From contig JAHBMJ010003703.1 in assembly GCA_018398765.1 (NCBI GenBank), positions 1 to 64,000 on the forward strand: 64,000 nucleotides of DNA. The letters run 5' to 3'. The position numbers and the translations under genes were made by a program. Each line of letters begins with the position of its first letter. Position 1 is the first letter of the stretch. The notes beneath the pieces are model-generated. The model made no database searches. It was not told where the DNA came from and was given only the letters and a program-made list of their open reading frames with translations. Below are positions 1-12,000 of the stretch, piece by piece. The stretch is from Chromera velia (Eukaryota; Sar; Chromeraceae).

Positions 1-329
1 CGAATGCTGCGGGAAATGTAAAGCGAGCAATCAGCTCACCCCATCTCCAGCATATTCCAGAGGGCAGACATCCTTTCTGGACGCTGTTGTTTTACTGGAG
101 TGGAAGGACTCATATTTTAGAATTTGGGCAACACCGTGAATCTGTGATAGACACATTAAGACAGACAAACTTTTGTTTGTTCTTCATCTAATTCTTTATT
201 CACAGTACTTTCTGCTTCTCTTAGAGAAGAACGCACGGAAAACCAGTTTCCTTGCGGCTGCTTCCCTAGGTTCTAGCTTAGGTGTGGACGGATCGACTAG
301 CGGATCGATAGCTTGTAGATTCAATACCT

Positions 330-495
330 ACACGGTTGTCAACTAACTTTTCATAGTCTTGGGTTGGCCTCGCTAAACGAGCTCTAACGCTAGCTCTAAT
401 GCTCTTATTTAAGCTAGCAATACGTATTGTGAGACTGTCATTCGCTCTTGGCACACGACGGCTACCAATGATCATCAGATGATGATGATGATACT
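330..495 (+). repeat. Dispersed repeat, copy A, ending in ATG/ATC trinucleotide repeats
   Basis: The stretch from GGTTGTCAACT to the ATGATGATG tail resembles 46052-46195. Both share, in order, a GGCCTC...CGAGCT block, a GCTAGCA block, AGACTGTC, and GACACGATGG or CACACGACGG, then a trinucleotide tail. Similarity is moderate with several small gaps. The layout (short body, simple-repeat tail) is SINE-like, but I see no clear Pol III A and B boxes. Confidence 0.55.
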
Positions 496-2833
496 TTAAT
501 AAACAATCAATCAATCAATTAATCAATCAACATAAAATTTATTGATTGAGTATGGGGACGCGGCATGCATAACAAAACCCTCGATCATTGATTGAGTATA
601 TAAAAATATTAACAATTAACAATTTAATACTAAACCCCAAGTCGACTTATGGTACTAAGTACTAGAATGAATTATAGAATATAGGGTAGAGCTTTAATTA
701 ATTTAAATTAAATTATTGAACGGATATAGAGACTGTCAAAAAAGTTAGTTTTTTTTTGAATATTATTGAATTGAAGTGAACATAAGCCAGCGGTGAAAAC
801 CCATAGTTTACGCTCTCGCCAACCCATGGCACGAAAACACACACAGACTCTCTGACAGAAGGCAAACAACATTCGGTGTGCTCAAAAATAGTGTGTGGCA
901 TGCATGATCACGTTGAAGGACAGCGGTCCGTCTCAATGGCTTCCTGATGACAGGAGTGCCTGTACAAGAACATCAATTGTGGGACGGCAACTCATGGCTT
1001 CAAGACGCTCTGACAAAAGAAATTAAATTCGCAGCGCAGCCAGAGCACAAAAATGATCATCATAGATCCATCTGAGATCAAGCCGGTGCCGCTTGAACTG
1101 GACTTGCAAAAAATGCACGCATGCACCTCTAGTCGAGACATTTTTGGCCGCACGACTTCATTCAGGGCATCGGCTTAGCTGCCCGGCCGCCTCCGTGTGT
1201 GGATTGAAGGCATACGCAAACCCTCAAATATCATTTACATGATTACATCATGTCACTGCAATATCGAGCATTCTTCACCAGGTTGCTTTCTTAACGTCAA
1301 ACTCATTCCAGCCTCTCTTCTTGCGGAGACACACGTACCCCTTCCTGCTCAACCCCGCTCTGACATTCAATTCGTTCAAGGCACTTGAAACGAACGCTGC
1401 TGACCTCTTCATTGAAAACTGCACCTCAAACCATCAAATGAACGACGGCCAAACTTTTCAAGATATCAATCACGCTGTCATCATCTATGCCAGTCATCAT
1501 GCAAAAATCGACGCTTCTTTCGGGAAAGCCACGAATCCTTCCGAAGGCTTCTCAAGCCACAAAATTGGATTCCTTGCAACTCGGACAGCACCAATGCCTC
1601 GAGCTCTCTTTCCCACAAGCCACAAGCTCATGCACACAGACCTCCACACGCACCTACAGAGACTACTGCTGTATGCTTGCACCAAAAAGGTGTCCGTTTC
1701 TTTCACTTCACTGCATTGATGGATGGATGACAGAGAAGAGAGGAGGAGGGGAGAAGGCAGCGGCAGCGTAACAGACAGACTGCATCACTTGCATTCATGT
1801 ATAAGAAACAGCGAAGCCTTCTCTCCTGCAGACAGACCCGCTGACATGGCACCATTACAAAAGGACGTACATTATTTTATTTACAGTTCTGTCTTCTTTT
1901 CCGATTCATTCTCTTTCAAGACGGAAGAGACCAACTTTTTTCGAAGAGTTTCTTCAAGATTCCCGTTTGGCGAGTGAAGGCAAGATAAAAAATGAGAGGT
2001 GAGTGAGATCGTAGGGAAAGAAAAAGGATTCAGGAGGAGAGATGGAAGAGGGCAGAGAGATAGATGCAAAGGATCAAGCAAGCAAAAGAGGATCGGGCAG
2101 AGACACAGACAGAAAGACAGACAGATAAGCACCCATTCTTACACGCACCCACTCTCTCAAGGACAGAAGGAGACATGCGAAAGATTATGATCGTGCGTGC
2201 GAGGGTCCGATGCGCGCGTGCGCACGCCAGAGCAGAGAGATGGAGGGGAAAGGAGACGAGCATGGACAGACACACCGTCATGGACCGTTCTTTCTACTGT
2301 TCTGCCGCCGCCACGTTGTGCTTTCACAGCATGCAGTGGGCACACGCACTGTACTTGCACAGGTAGGCAGGCTCTCTACACTACTTGACGCATGCCAGCG
2401 GGGTGGGTTGCCCTTTTCTCGTTGCACCAAACAAACGGAGCACAATCGAATTGTTTTTGTTCGAAAGCGTCTTGCTTCTTCTGATCGCCTGCCAGGATAT
2501 GGGAGCTCGCATTTGGATGAGAGAACGGGACACACCCCTACACAACAGGGCAAAAACGACACAGTGCAAGAAGCCAAGTACGAAACAAACCTCTGAAAGA
2601 ACTACATTCTTCATCAGGGCCCAGTAGGGCTCTCTTGACTTCACTTTATTTCTAAATTTGCTTCTTCGTTTTCCCCTCTCCTCCCTTACTCATGTAGCAC
2701 AGATCAATCGACTGGATGCACAGACAGAGAAGAGGCCGGGAAGACCCGACCGTAGATCTCCCTCGATCCCTGCCGCCCCCCCCCACTACCAGACAGACAA
2801 CCAAATAAGCCCATTTTCTCAAATCGTTCACGC

Positions 2834-2838
<5 letters not shown>

Positions 2839-2902
<64 letters not shown>
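2839..2902. repeat. CA microsatellite
   Basis: An almost uninterrupted CA repeat of about 64 bases with one CG interruption. It creates spurious Cys/Val-rich open frames on the minus strand and Thr/His-rich ones on the plus strand. Confidence 0.95.
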
Positions 2903-2906
<4 letters not shown>

Positions 2907-3087
2907 TCCTCTTTCTTTCGTTAACACGCACTGCAAGCACCTGCTCATGCACCTTTCTTGGTTGGCACTTTGAACATGAACACAAGATGTCCCCACTTCA
3001 AAAGAAAAAAAAAATATTCCGTCTCATGACACAAACCGTCGCACACCGATCATGCAGCCCCGCCCACATTCCCTCCCTCCCTTCTCC

Positions 3088-3975
3088 CTACAAGCTGCCT
3101 GCTAGATGCAAATTCCAAAGCTGTTCCGATGTACACTGAAGGAGGGCGTTGAGAGCCCCCGCCATGTCTGCTCCTGAGACCTCTCTCCTCAAAGGCACAA
3201 AGTGGTAGTCTCTGCGTGCAAGAACAATGGTGCACACCCTCTCCCCTCCCCCCCCTCCTAGGGCCTTCACCTGACTAGACAAAGAACTGGAAGGCAGGGA
3301 CCCCACGCTGATCTCCCCACTCACGATCGTCTGACATCCGTTCCTAGGAATCCACTTCGACGTCCTCCTCCCACCCCCCGCGGGCGGGTTCCGTCTCTGT
3401 ACATGATGTGCATGAGCATGAGGGGCGCTTGTGACCGCTGCCCCCCCCCCCTTTCCCCCATCGAGTGCCTCGAGGACCTGAAGGCTCCTTTCCTCAACGA
3501 AGAACAAACCGCACACACCCCACTCAAACCGCGCCTGTGCTCCTGACGGTTTCTTCAGGGCACCAGCAGGAACAACGCTCAGAATTCCCCTGTGTGCCCG
3601 TCTGAGACCGGGTTTGGAGGACAAGAGACTGACAGCAACTCCTGTCTGAAGAAGGGAGACGGCTAGCGGCTTCCGAAGCTCAGGAGACGGGAACAGACCC
3701 GTCAGCTGTGCCACGTCCCCAACGCTGTGTGTGTTAGTGCCTGTGTTCTCGCTGTGTGTGTCCTCCCCCGTTCCTGCAGCAGAGGGGGGCTCTGAGTTTT
3801 TCATTCTCATCCGATGCGTCCACAAATCAAGGTCAAACTCCGGTGCCGTCTCCTTGGACTTCTCCGTCAAAGCAACGAACGTCGAAGATCGAGGAAGGAG
3901 GCTGGCGGAGTTCCGAGGAGCAGGCAAAGGGATTCTCAGGGCAATTCCTGACAGCAGAATCTCAGCACAGAACTT
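3088..3975 (-). other. Unrecognised C-terminal extension after the TE
   Basis: About 280 residues follow the TE in the last exon, up to the TAG at 3088. The sequence mixes Ser/Pro/Gly-rich stretches with more ordered segments ([20 protein letters not shown] near the middle, [17 protein letters not shown] near the end). I do not recognise a domain. It could be a regulatory tail, or part of it could be an unrecognised terminal intron. Confidence 0.5.
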
Positions 3976-4178
3976 TGCGCGCTCGGAGTCCAACATGTTG
4001 TAGTGGTGTCCGGGCGTGAAGTAGAGGTCCATCGGCATCGTCCTGTTGGCAGACAGGGAACCCCATGTCCACTGGGGAGAGTCCAGAAGGGCAAGGGAAA
4101 ACGAGTAGGAAGGGTCGGCAGCCTGCAGCAAAAGGACAAGGAAGGAAATAGGAATCAAATCAAATTATCGCACTTTAA

Positions 4179-4213
<35 letters not shown>

Positions 4214-4664
4214 GCTGGCTGTCTCTTTCTCTCTGCATGTGTGCACCCGCACGCCTACGCAGATCCTTATTTACTGCAGTCACAGCAGACCTACTGGATT
4301 GGGCCCAAAGAAGACCTGCAGTCAGTAGAGCGGGGTGATTCCCGCAGGCCTACTTCCTGACAAAGGGGCATTTCATAACAGAACGGGGAAGAATTCAAGC
4401 AAATTGACATGCACGAATCGGTGCCTCCCCCAAGCCAAAAAACGAGAAAAGGCCCATGCACTCACTCACCTTGATGTACGTGACAGGGCACTTGACACGG
4501 TGCGACCCCGGTCTGTAGTCCAGGTGCGTCCTGAAGGCGCTCATGGTGTCGGACCGCACGGACCGGAGGAACCCCTCGACGTCGGGGAGAAGAGCGGCCC
4601 TCCCTTGCCGGACAGCCTCAGACGCCAGGGCGCCGCGCAGACGTTTCAGAGCAAGCTCTCCATT

Positions 4665-4701
<37 letters not shown>

Positions 4702-5992
4702 ACCATACAAGGGATGCACATTGGAGGAGAAGTCCTACCGAAGGGACCGGAGGAAAAAGGAAGAAACCGCAGACTGAGGTGGGAGAAGAAATGGGAAGGG
4801 AAGAGAAGCGAGGAAGAGGCAGGTGAAAGCTCTCCTTTTTTCCCGGCTTCTTCTCCATACTGGATGCTTCTCGATACAAAGACTTTCTGACTGACTGACT
4901 GACTGACTGACTGACTGACCGGATGCTTCTCGAGGATCTGGTCATACTCCGCAACGTCCATCCTCAACTTATCCACCGCAAGACCCCGCACCATCACGTA
5001 TGAGAGCATATTCACCTGTCTGTCTGCGAGAGGCATCATCAGTTGCCTGCAAGAGTCCACACACAAAAGCCCACGCATCGGCAGGGAAAGCTGCGTTGTC
5101 TTCTCTACAAAGACAAAAGAAAAGAATGACGAGTAAGGAGAACGAACTCAGCCACACCCCCCACCGACTCACCTGCACAGTTCCCGTGCGTGTTCGTATG
5201 CAATGCCGACGTTGGGGAAGGTGTCCATCAGAGAGAGCATCCTCACGTCGTTCCCCCTTCCGTAAGTCTTCTCCAGCACGCACGCAACGTGGAAGGCCAC
5301 AGTGCCGCCGTAGGAGTAGCCTGCCAGGAAGAGGGGCCCCTCCTTTTGCACAGAGTGAATCTTGGCTGCGTACTCTTCTGCGAGAGACTCCACAGAGCTC
5401 CAGGGCTCAACGACCTGCACACACACACGTCCACCATGAGAGCATATACAAAGACACTCTCAAAGGAGCATATCCACGCACAAGCATCTCTGTGAGGTAA
5501 ACGACGGCCAGAGAGTACAACCTCCAACCTAACAAGCCTGGTCGGTCTCACCGGAGAGCAGCAGTGCACACCACAGCGTTCAGGAGGCAGGGGAACCTAG
5601 ATCTCCGCACCATTCTCTCTCTCACTCTCTCCCACTCTCTCTCTCTCTGGCGCATCCTCACACAGCACGTCTAGAGGCTTTCATGCAGACCGAACGAACG
5701 AACCCAGCACGCCCCAGCACCAACGAAAACGAAGACGTGAAGAAAAGAGTGCATACCCACCTCAAATGGATTGCTGGTGCCGACACCGAAGAAGGAGACG
5801 GAGTCTTGTTTGGCGAATGCCGCTGCGAGATTTTCGAGGGCGAACACCGGTCTGTGTGCAGGGGACATGCAGAAGAGCGCGGCCCGCTCGCACGGAGCTT
5901 CCCTCATCAGGAAGATCCCGTCAGGAAGCTGCCGCCCTCCCGTCCCTCCCTTGGACCCCTGGGACTCTAGATTCCTGACGCACGCACGTACG

Positions 5993-6026
<34 letters not shown>

Positions 6027-9000
6027 GGAATGATTGGATGCCGGCACAAATTGCCAAATCAATGCCGTTCCCCGCCTGTGTGACAGAATGAAAACAAAAA
6101 TTGAGATCTTGATCCGTTTTCGGCTTCTCCTTTTCAGCCGACAGAAAGAGATAAGCCTGAGGTGTAAGAAGGCACTAAACGACTCAGCCAATGAATCATC
6201 CTGACAAAGAAAAAGGAAAGACTACAAATCTGTAGAACAAACACATGAGCCCCACCGACAGGTTTTCGAACACACGCAGGTGTATGTTGACCTTCACCAG
6301 TGTCGTTGTGGATCACATGAATCATTTAAAGCAGCAAAAAAAGGGAGAGACAGGGGAGGGCAACACACAGCGACAGACCGCAGAATGGCTTCTGCACACA
6401 GCACGATTGTCGCGTCTGTGCGAGTAAAGAGTGAGGGAGGGACCTCGGCTCCGAGGTCTCTCTCAATGCGGGGCGGCAGCATCGCCTTCGTCAGAGAGTC
6501 CACCCCCAATTCTCCAAGGGACCTCTGCACGTCCAGCTCCTTGCCCTCCAAATTCAGCAACACGCCCAGGTACTCACACACAACAGCCAGACGATCGGCC
6601 GGGGTCTTTGCGGCGTCCAGTCGCTGTCTGGGCGTTCCCTGATTCCCCCCTCCCTCCACGTTCCCTTCTGCGTCCTCCCTCTGCGTCTCTGCCAACAGCT
6701 CTTCCAGCACCCCCCTCATCTGGGGAAAACTCTTCTGGATTCGTTCCCAGTCGTAATGCCCGACCTGCACGGAGAATAAGATATGCGCACACGTCATGTT
6801 ATTCAGAATTGCATCATCGTGTCAACGAAAGCTGCACACTCAAGAAAGAACAGGGATCCTTGTGTGTAGTCAGAGAGAGTCGCTCCTTTTCGTTCGACCG
6901 AAAGCACAAATGAGCGGGAATCCCAAAATATGCACAGAAGCAAAGCAAGAGACAAGAAAACACACGACAGAAGGAACGAATGGCTATCCGACCCACCATC
7001 GTCTGGGCAACCGCAGAGCAAGGCAGAAGGGCCTCCAGCGTGTGCACGCACTCGATTGCAGGCACAAGGTCGAACCCTATGGACTTCAGATACGCCACAT
7101 TCCTGCTGTTCGCACCCCTCGTCAACACACCCGCACCAGAGATCGGACCCCAATTACACGACAGAACTCTGCCAAGAACCGGGCGAGACTCTTCTTCTTC
7201 TCTTCCTGCTCTCTTGTTATGTCTGTGGTACTGCAAAAAGCGCTTGTTCGCAGCGTGAGCCAGCGTGTCCATCCATGAGTTCGCAGCTCCGTACGCGGCC
7301 TGTCTCTGATTCCCCAACACAGACGTCACGCTCGAGAAGAAAACGCAAAAGTCCAGGAATGCGTCTTCCGAGTTGGACAGAATCTCTGACAACAACAGAG
7401 TGGCTTGGACTTTTGGCGCGAGAACTTTCCGTGCCTTCTCCATTTGCAAATTGAGGAAGTCCTGATCCTGCAACACCATCGCACTCATGATTACACCAGC
7501 AACCGGAGGCAGGTCTGGAGCTGCAATCGCCTCCTCAGCGTCTCTGCCTGTCTCCCCACTCCGCCCCCCTGCCTGCGACTCTGCAAGCACCGCCGCTGCA
7601 TACTTCGGTTTGACCCTACAGCACCTTGCCATCATTCTCATCATGCTCTGCTTGTCCGACGCGTCAGCTGCATGGAAAACGAATCTGGAGACTCCAGGGC
7701 AGGACTGCTCCAGTCTCCTCAGCTCCACCATTTCTGCAGGCGATATGGGAGACCTAGAAGAGACCATCACATACCGAGCGCCCCGACAGGCAAGCCACTT
7801 GGCGACATACAACCCGAACCCCCTCGCCCCCCCCACGACAATATAAGTCCTGTCTTCTCTGAGGGACCGCAGGGAGGGGTCCAGCACGGGAGGGGGGGAG
7901 ACAGCGTCAGGGCTCGCTGAAATTGCCGGGGCCCTCGTGGCAATGGGGCCACTCCCAGACCCGAAAGAGAGCGCCACCGGCCCCCGCTCAGGATGTTCCA
8001 CCACAGAGTGAAGGATCTCTTTCGACACTTCCATGGGAGTGTACACGTCAGCCGAAAAGAAATTCAGCTTGTGGGTCTTCTGGGGTTCAGAGGAGGCCTT
8101 GGAGAGGAGACCCCTCTTGGCTGCTTCTCTAATAGACTCCACCCAGAGGCCCGGGCGCTGGGCCGTCTCAAGAGGCACGTCAACTCGAAAGAAAGCAGTG
8201 CCGGAATGCTGCGGGGAGAGAAGAGAGAACACAGACGAGGGGGCGAACCGCTCCCCCAACTTTGAAGGCGTGATCCCCAGTCCCGCATATCTCGTGACTT
8301 CCTCAACTGGGAACCCCACAGACGTGCCTGCTACCTCCACCGTGATGCCGCTGGGAGCAAGGAGGCTCTGGGCTTTCCTCATCATGGGCCTCGCCAGCTT
8401 GACGTCAGACACAACAACCAGGGCAGAAGCGCCCAGACCTCCGGTGGCTGCCATCACCTCAGTCTCCAGTGCGAGAGTCTGCAGGCAAATAAAGAAAGTT
8501 GCTGTGTACACGAAGACACCGAGAGGCGGACAGGAATGCATCAGATAAACATCAAACCTGCCCGAGGGAACGCAAAGAAAGCCCCTGCCTGAGATCTCCG
8601 GAGGGAGTCGCTCTCTCTCTCTCTCTCTGGCCGGTACTTTCTTTCGGCCTTGCTTGCAGCGACAGCCAGACCGAGTCATAGAAAGAAGCAAAGAGCGAAA
8701 CAAATACGTGTTCCGTCTGGAGCTTTGATTTGCATTGATTCAGATGTAGAAAAGGAACACCAGGTACCACAATATACTCAGAATAGGTTGCCTGCCAAAC
8801 ACCCGCAGGCAGACCGACGTACTTCTTCGTCCCCAAAGACAGCATCTGCAAACGAGGAAGCCTCCTTCTCAAGGACTCCAGCCGAAGAAGCCGAACGGTG
8901 TGTCCCTGCTCCAACGCGCCCCTTGTCTGCTCTCCCTCTGACAAGCATCACACGAAACCCCATGGCTTTCGCGAGGATGCACAGGGAGGCCTCAACGTCT

Positions 9001-12000
9001 CCCACTGCATTCACGAACGCAGAGACAGACAGACAGACAGACAGACATGGAAAAACGTCAACAAACTCAAAGAAGAAAAAAAGAAAGTCTGGGCGTCACA
9101 AAGAGTAGCAGATCGACCCGCACATTCCACGCAGGCATTGCGGAGTAAGAGAGCAGCAAAGAGTCTGATTAGCAACGGGTGAGATACTGAAAAATCATGC
9201 ACACAAAAAAATTGATATACACACACGCACACACAAACCAACCAACAAACAAATCGACCGACATTGTCCCATCACGACCACAATTCCTTCTGAATGCAAC
9301 TTCACGAGGGGGGAGAGAAACTTCACACCAACGTGTGACGCCACCGCTAGAGGCAGACACCACCCGGCAGCAGCAGCCTGTCTTCTCACATCGGCCCTAT
9401 CGCTTGGATGAAGGACGCCCAACTGTTCGAATTCATCCGTCCCCCCTCCCTCCCCTTCTTCGCGGAGGTCCAAAGGCAGGATCGACAACTTGTCCACAAC
9501 CCAAAAACGGCCTATCTGCGTACGGAGTGCCACTCCAATCACCCGCTGTCCCTCTGTAATCCCCCCCTCCCCCTCCCCTCTTAAGTCAGGCACACGGCTG
9601 ACAACTCCAAAGAATCCTGTGGCAGAGGGGGCTGCCGGGGCCCCTGGGCCCTTCATGTGATGAAGGGGGGGAAGGAGGGAGAGTCCTGTGAGACGTCTGG
9701 GAAGCCCGAGGGCGATCACCCGGACCTCCACCTGTGAGGGCAGAAGGAAGGGAACACGGTCGGCAGGGACCAGGGAGAGCACCTCTCTCTCTTTTTTTGA
9801 TTTGGATGATTCCCTCTTTGCTTCTTCTGATTCTGAGGAGGGTGCTGCAAGCAGAGGAGGAGACTTCAGACTACAGGGAGAGAGGGTGAAGTTCCCTCCC
9901 TGCTCCTGTCTTCCTGACGTAAAGAGAGAAGACGAATTGTCTGAAGCCTCTTTGTGTGTCTCTCGCTCGGCGGTCTCCTCTCTGCTGTTTCCCCTGTCGC
10001 TGTCAGACGTCACGTGTCTGACGAGTCTCGGCACCAATCGCTGCCCATCGGGCAGAATCACCTGCTGGCTCTCGGGGCCGTCAAAGAGAGACTGGGAGAC
10101 GACAGGGCCTAGTTGGGCCTGCAGAGGTACTGCGGGGTTCGTGTGGAGGTCCACAAGCGTTGTCTGCAGGCAGGGAGGGGCAGGGGAGGAGAGGAGGGAA
10201 GATACAGATGGAGAAGACATGACGCAAAATTCGTTGCTTACACGGATTCTACACAGGGCGTCCACACAACAAGGGATAATGAAACCCCGGACGAGACTGG
10301 CAGGATGAGAGGCGAAACGGACGAACGCCAACAAATGCCCAGACAAACACACCTTCCCACACGCCCACACGACGACCAAAGCATCCACGCAAATGAAATT
10401 ACAGCTTTTCCCTCCCTCCCAAGAACCCAGCATGCCCCTCTCTGAACATTCCCACGCACCCACCCACACACACACCTACACCTACCTTGAGGTCCATTGC
10501 GTGTTCCTGCAGAAACACCCTGTGGACACCCCACGTCATCGCGCCCCATGGGTCTGTGTCGTTGTGCTCAAAGGACTTCTTCCTCGTCTTTGTGTCGGAT
10601 TGCTCTGTCTTGTCGGAGACGAGGCTGACAGCCTGACATGCGTTGGTGAGGAGAACAACGTGGAGGCCGTTGATCCTCTGACGCTCCTCCATCTCCCATC
10701 TGGAAGCGGTGGAGTCTGGGTTACTCTTCTCTTCCTGCATGATCCTCTTCTTCGTCTCCTTCAGTAATGCTTCTGTTTCCTTCTGCCTCTGTACGGCCAC
10801 CTTCAAAAGAGACACCACCCCCTCGTAACACACGCGGAAGGCGACCTCGGAAGCTTCTGCAGTGAGTAGACCTCTCGAGTTGAGAGACTCACGAATTTCG
10901 AAGGGTCCAGTGAAGACGACAGTGCGCACTGACGTCTCCTTGTCTGTGTCCCCGAACACAGAGACAGAGGAGGAGGGCAGAAAGTCCCGACTGGCCAACA
11001 GATCATCCCAGACTGCCGTGAGGTCGGAGGAGCCGCTCACTGCAGAGAGGAGATCTTTGTCTTGGGAAGCAGAGGGAAAAAGGGAAGCCTGCTCTACCCT
11101 CACGGATCGCTTTCTCATTTCAGGGTCCCCTTCATACGCTTCCGCCACGCGTTGCTGGAACTTGATGGACTCGGGCGTGTCAAACGCCCGCACGACGAGG
11201 ATCCTGGGGGTTCCGGAGACGGGCGGGTATGCAGATTTATCAAGCGGTTGGTGCTTGTAAGCAATCTTGTAACAAAGAGGAGAGACGGACTGGGGAGTGG
11301 GGAGGATTTCCGTGTCGTCCCCCGCACGTGCGGCCTCTGCCCCCGCAGCTGCAAGTGCAAAACCCTCCCATGTAGCCACGAGGTTTTCCTCCCCGTCGAA
11401 GAGCTGGATGTCGAATTCTGTGTCTTCCAGGTTCGATCCCTTCGCAAGAGGATCGGCCGGAGTGATCACACACCAAGCATCGATCGTGCGAATCCTCCTG
11501 TACACAGACACTTTCCGCACTGCATAGGGCACCTTCCCCTCTCCCTCTCCATCCTCGTCAGTCATCAACAAAACAACCCCCTGGAGGCAGGCATCCATCA
11601 GAGAGGGGGGCAGGAGATATCGAGGGTCCTCCAGTTGGTCGATCGCCGCCGTGGCCTCTCTGTTGCCTGAGAGAAATTCTCCAATTTCGCGTTTCCGATG
11701 GGGGAGACGGATCTGCAGCGCGGTCGCAGAACCCTTTGTCTTCCCGTCGTCAATCCTTCCAACCCACGCGCGGTCAACAAGGGAGAAGGCGGGACCATAA
11801 GTAAACCCCGCAGCCTCAAGGAGACCGAAGAACTCGCCCCTCTCCACCACACGCACACCAGAAAGCCTCCTCACAGCCTCCACTGCACCAGGGACCACAG
11901 GTCCGTCCCCAGCCGGTTCCAAAGCGGGCAGACGGAGTGTGTGGTGTCTCAGGACGATATCCATCTCGTTGATACTCACAACGGAGCACACCCCCTCAGG

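Larger units (their letters stand above)
1..3087. other. Spacer downstream of the fusion gene
   Basis: No convincing coding exon is seen. Bases 1-900 are AT-rich and contain a dispersed repeat (see 330-495). From about 1000 the base composition rises. A CA microsatellite lies at 2839-2902 and short AGAC-type tandem repeats near 2090-2130. The region presumably includes the 3' UTR of the minus-strand fusion gene near 3087, but I cannot place a polyadenylation site. Confidence 0.6.

Noticed and set aside
1321-1719. 132-residue plus-strand open frame in the left spacer
   Set aside because: No domain, unusual composition, overlapping frames on both strands of similar length; likely chance.
2652-2996. 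Open frames of about 100 residues over the CA microsatellite
   Set aside because: Repeat translation only.
6814-8703. Treating the KR-containing open frame as a separate gene
   Set aside because: It begins mid-ER, has TGCAG and GT sites at both ends in phase with neighbours, and its extra ends are intron sequence.
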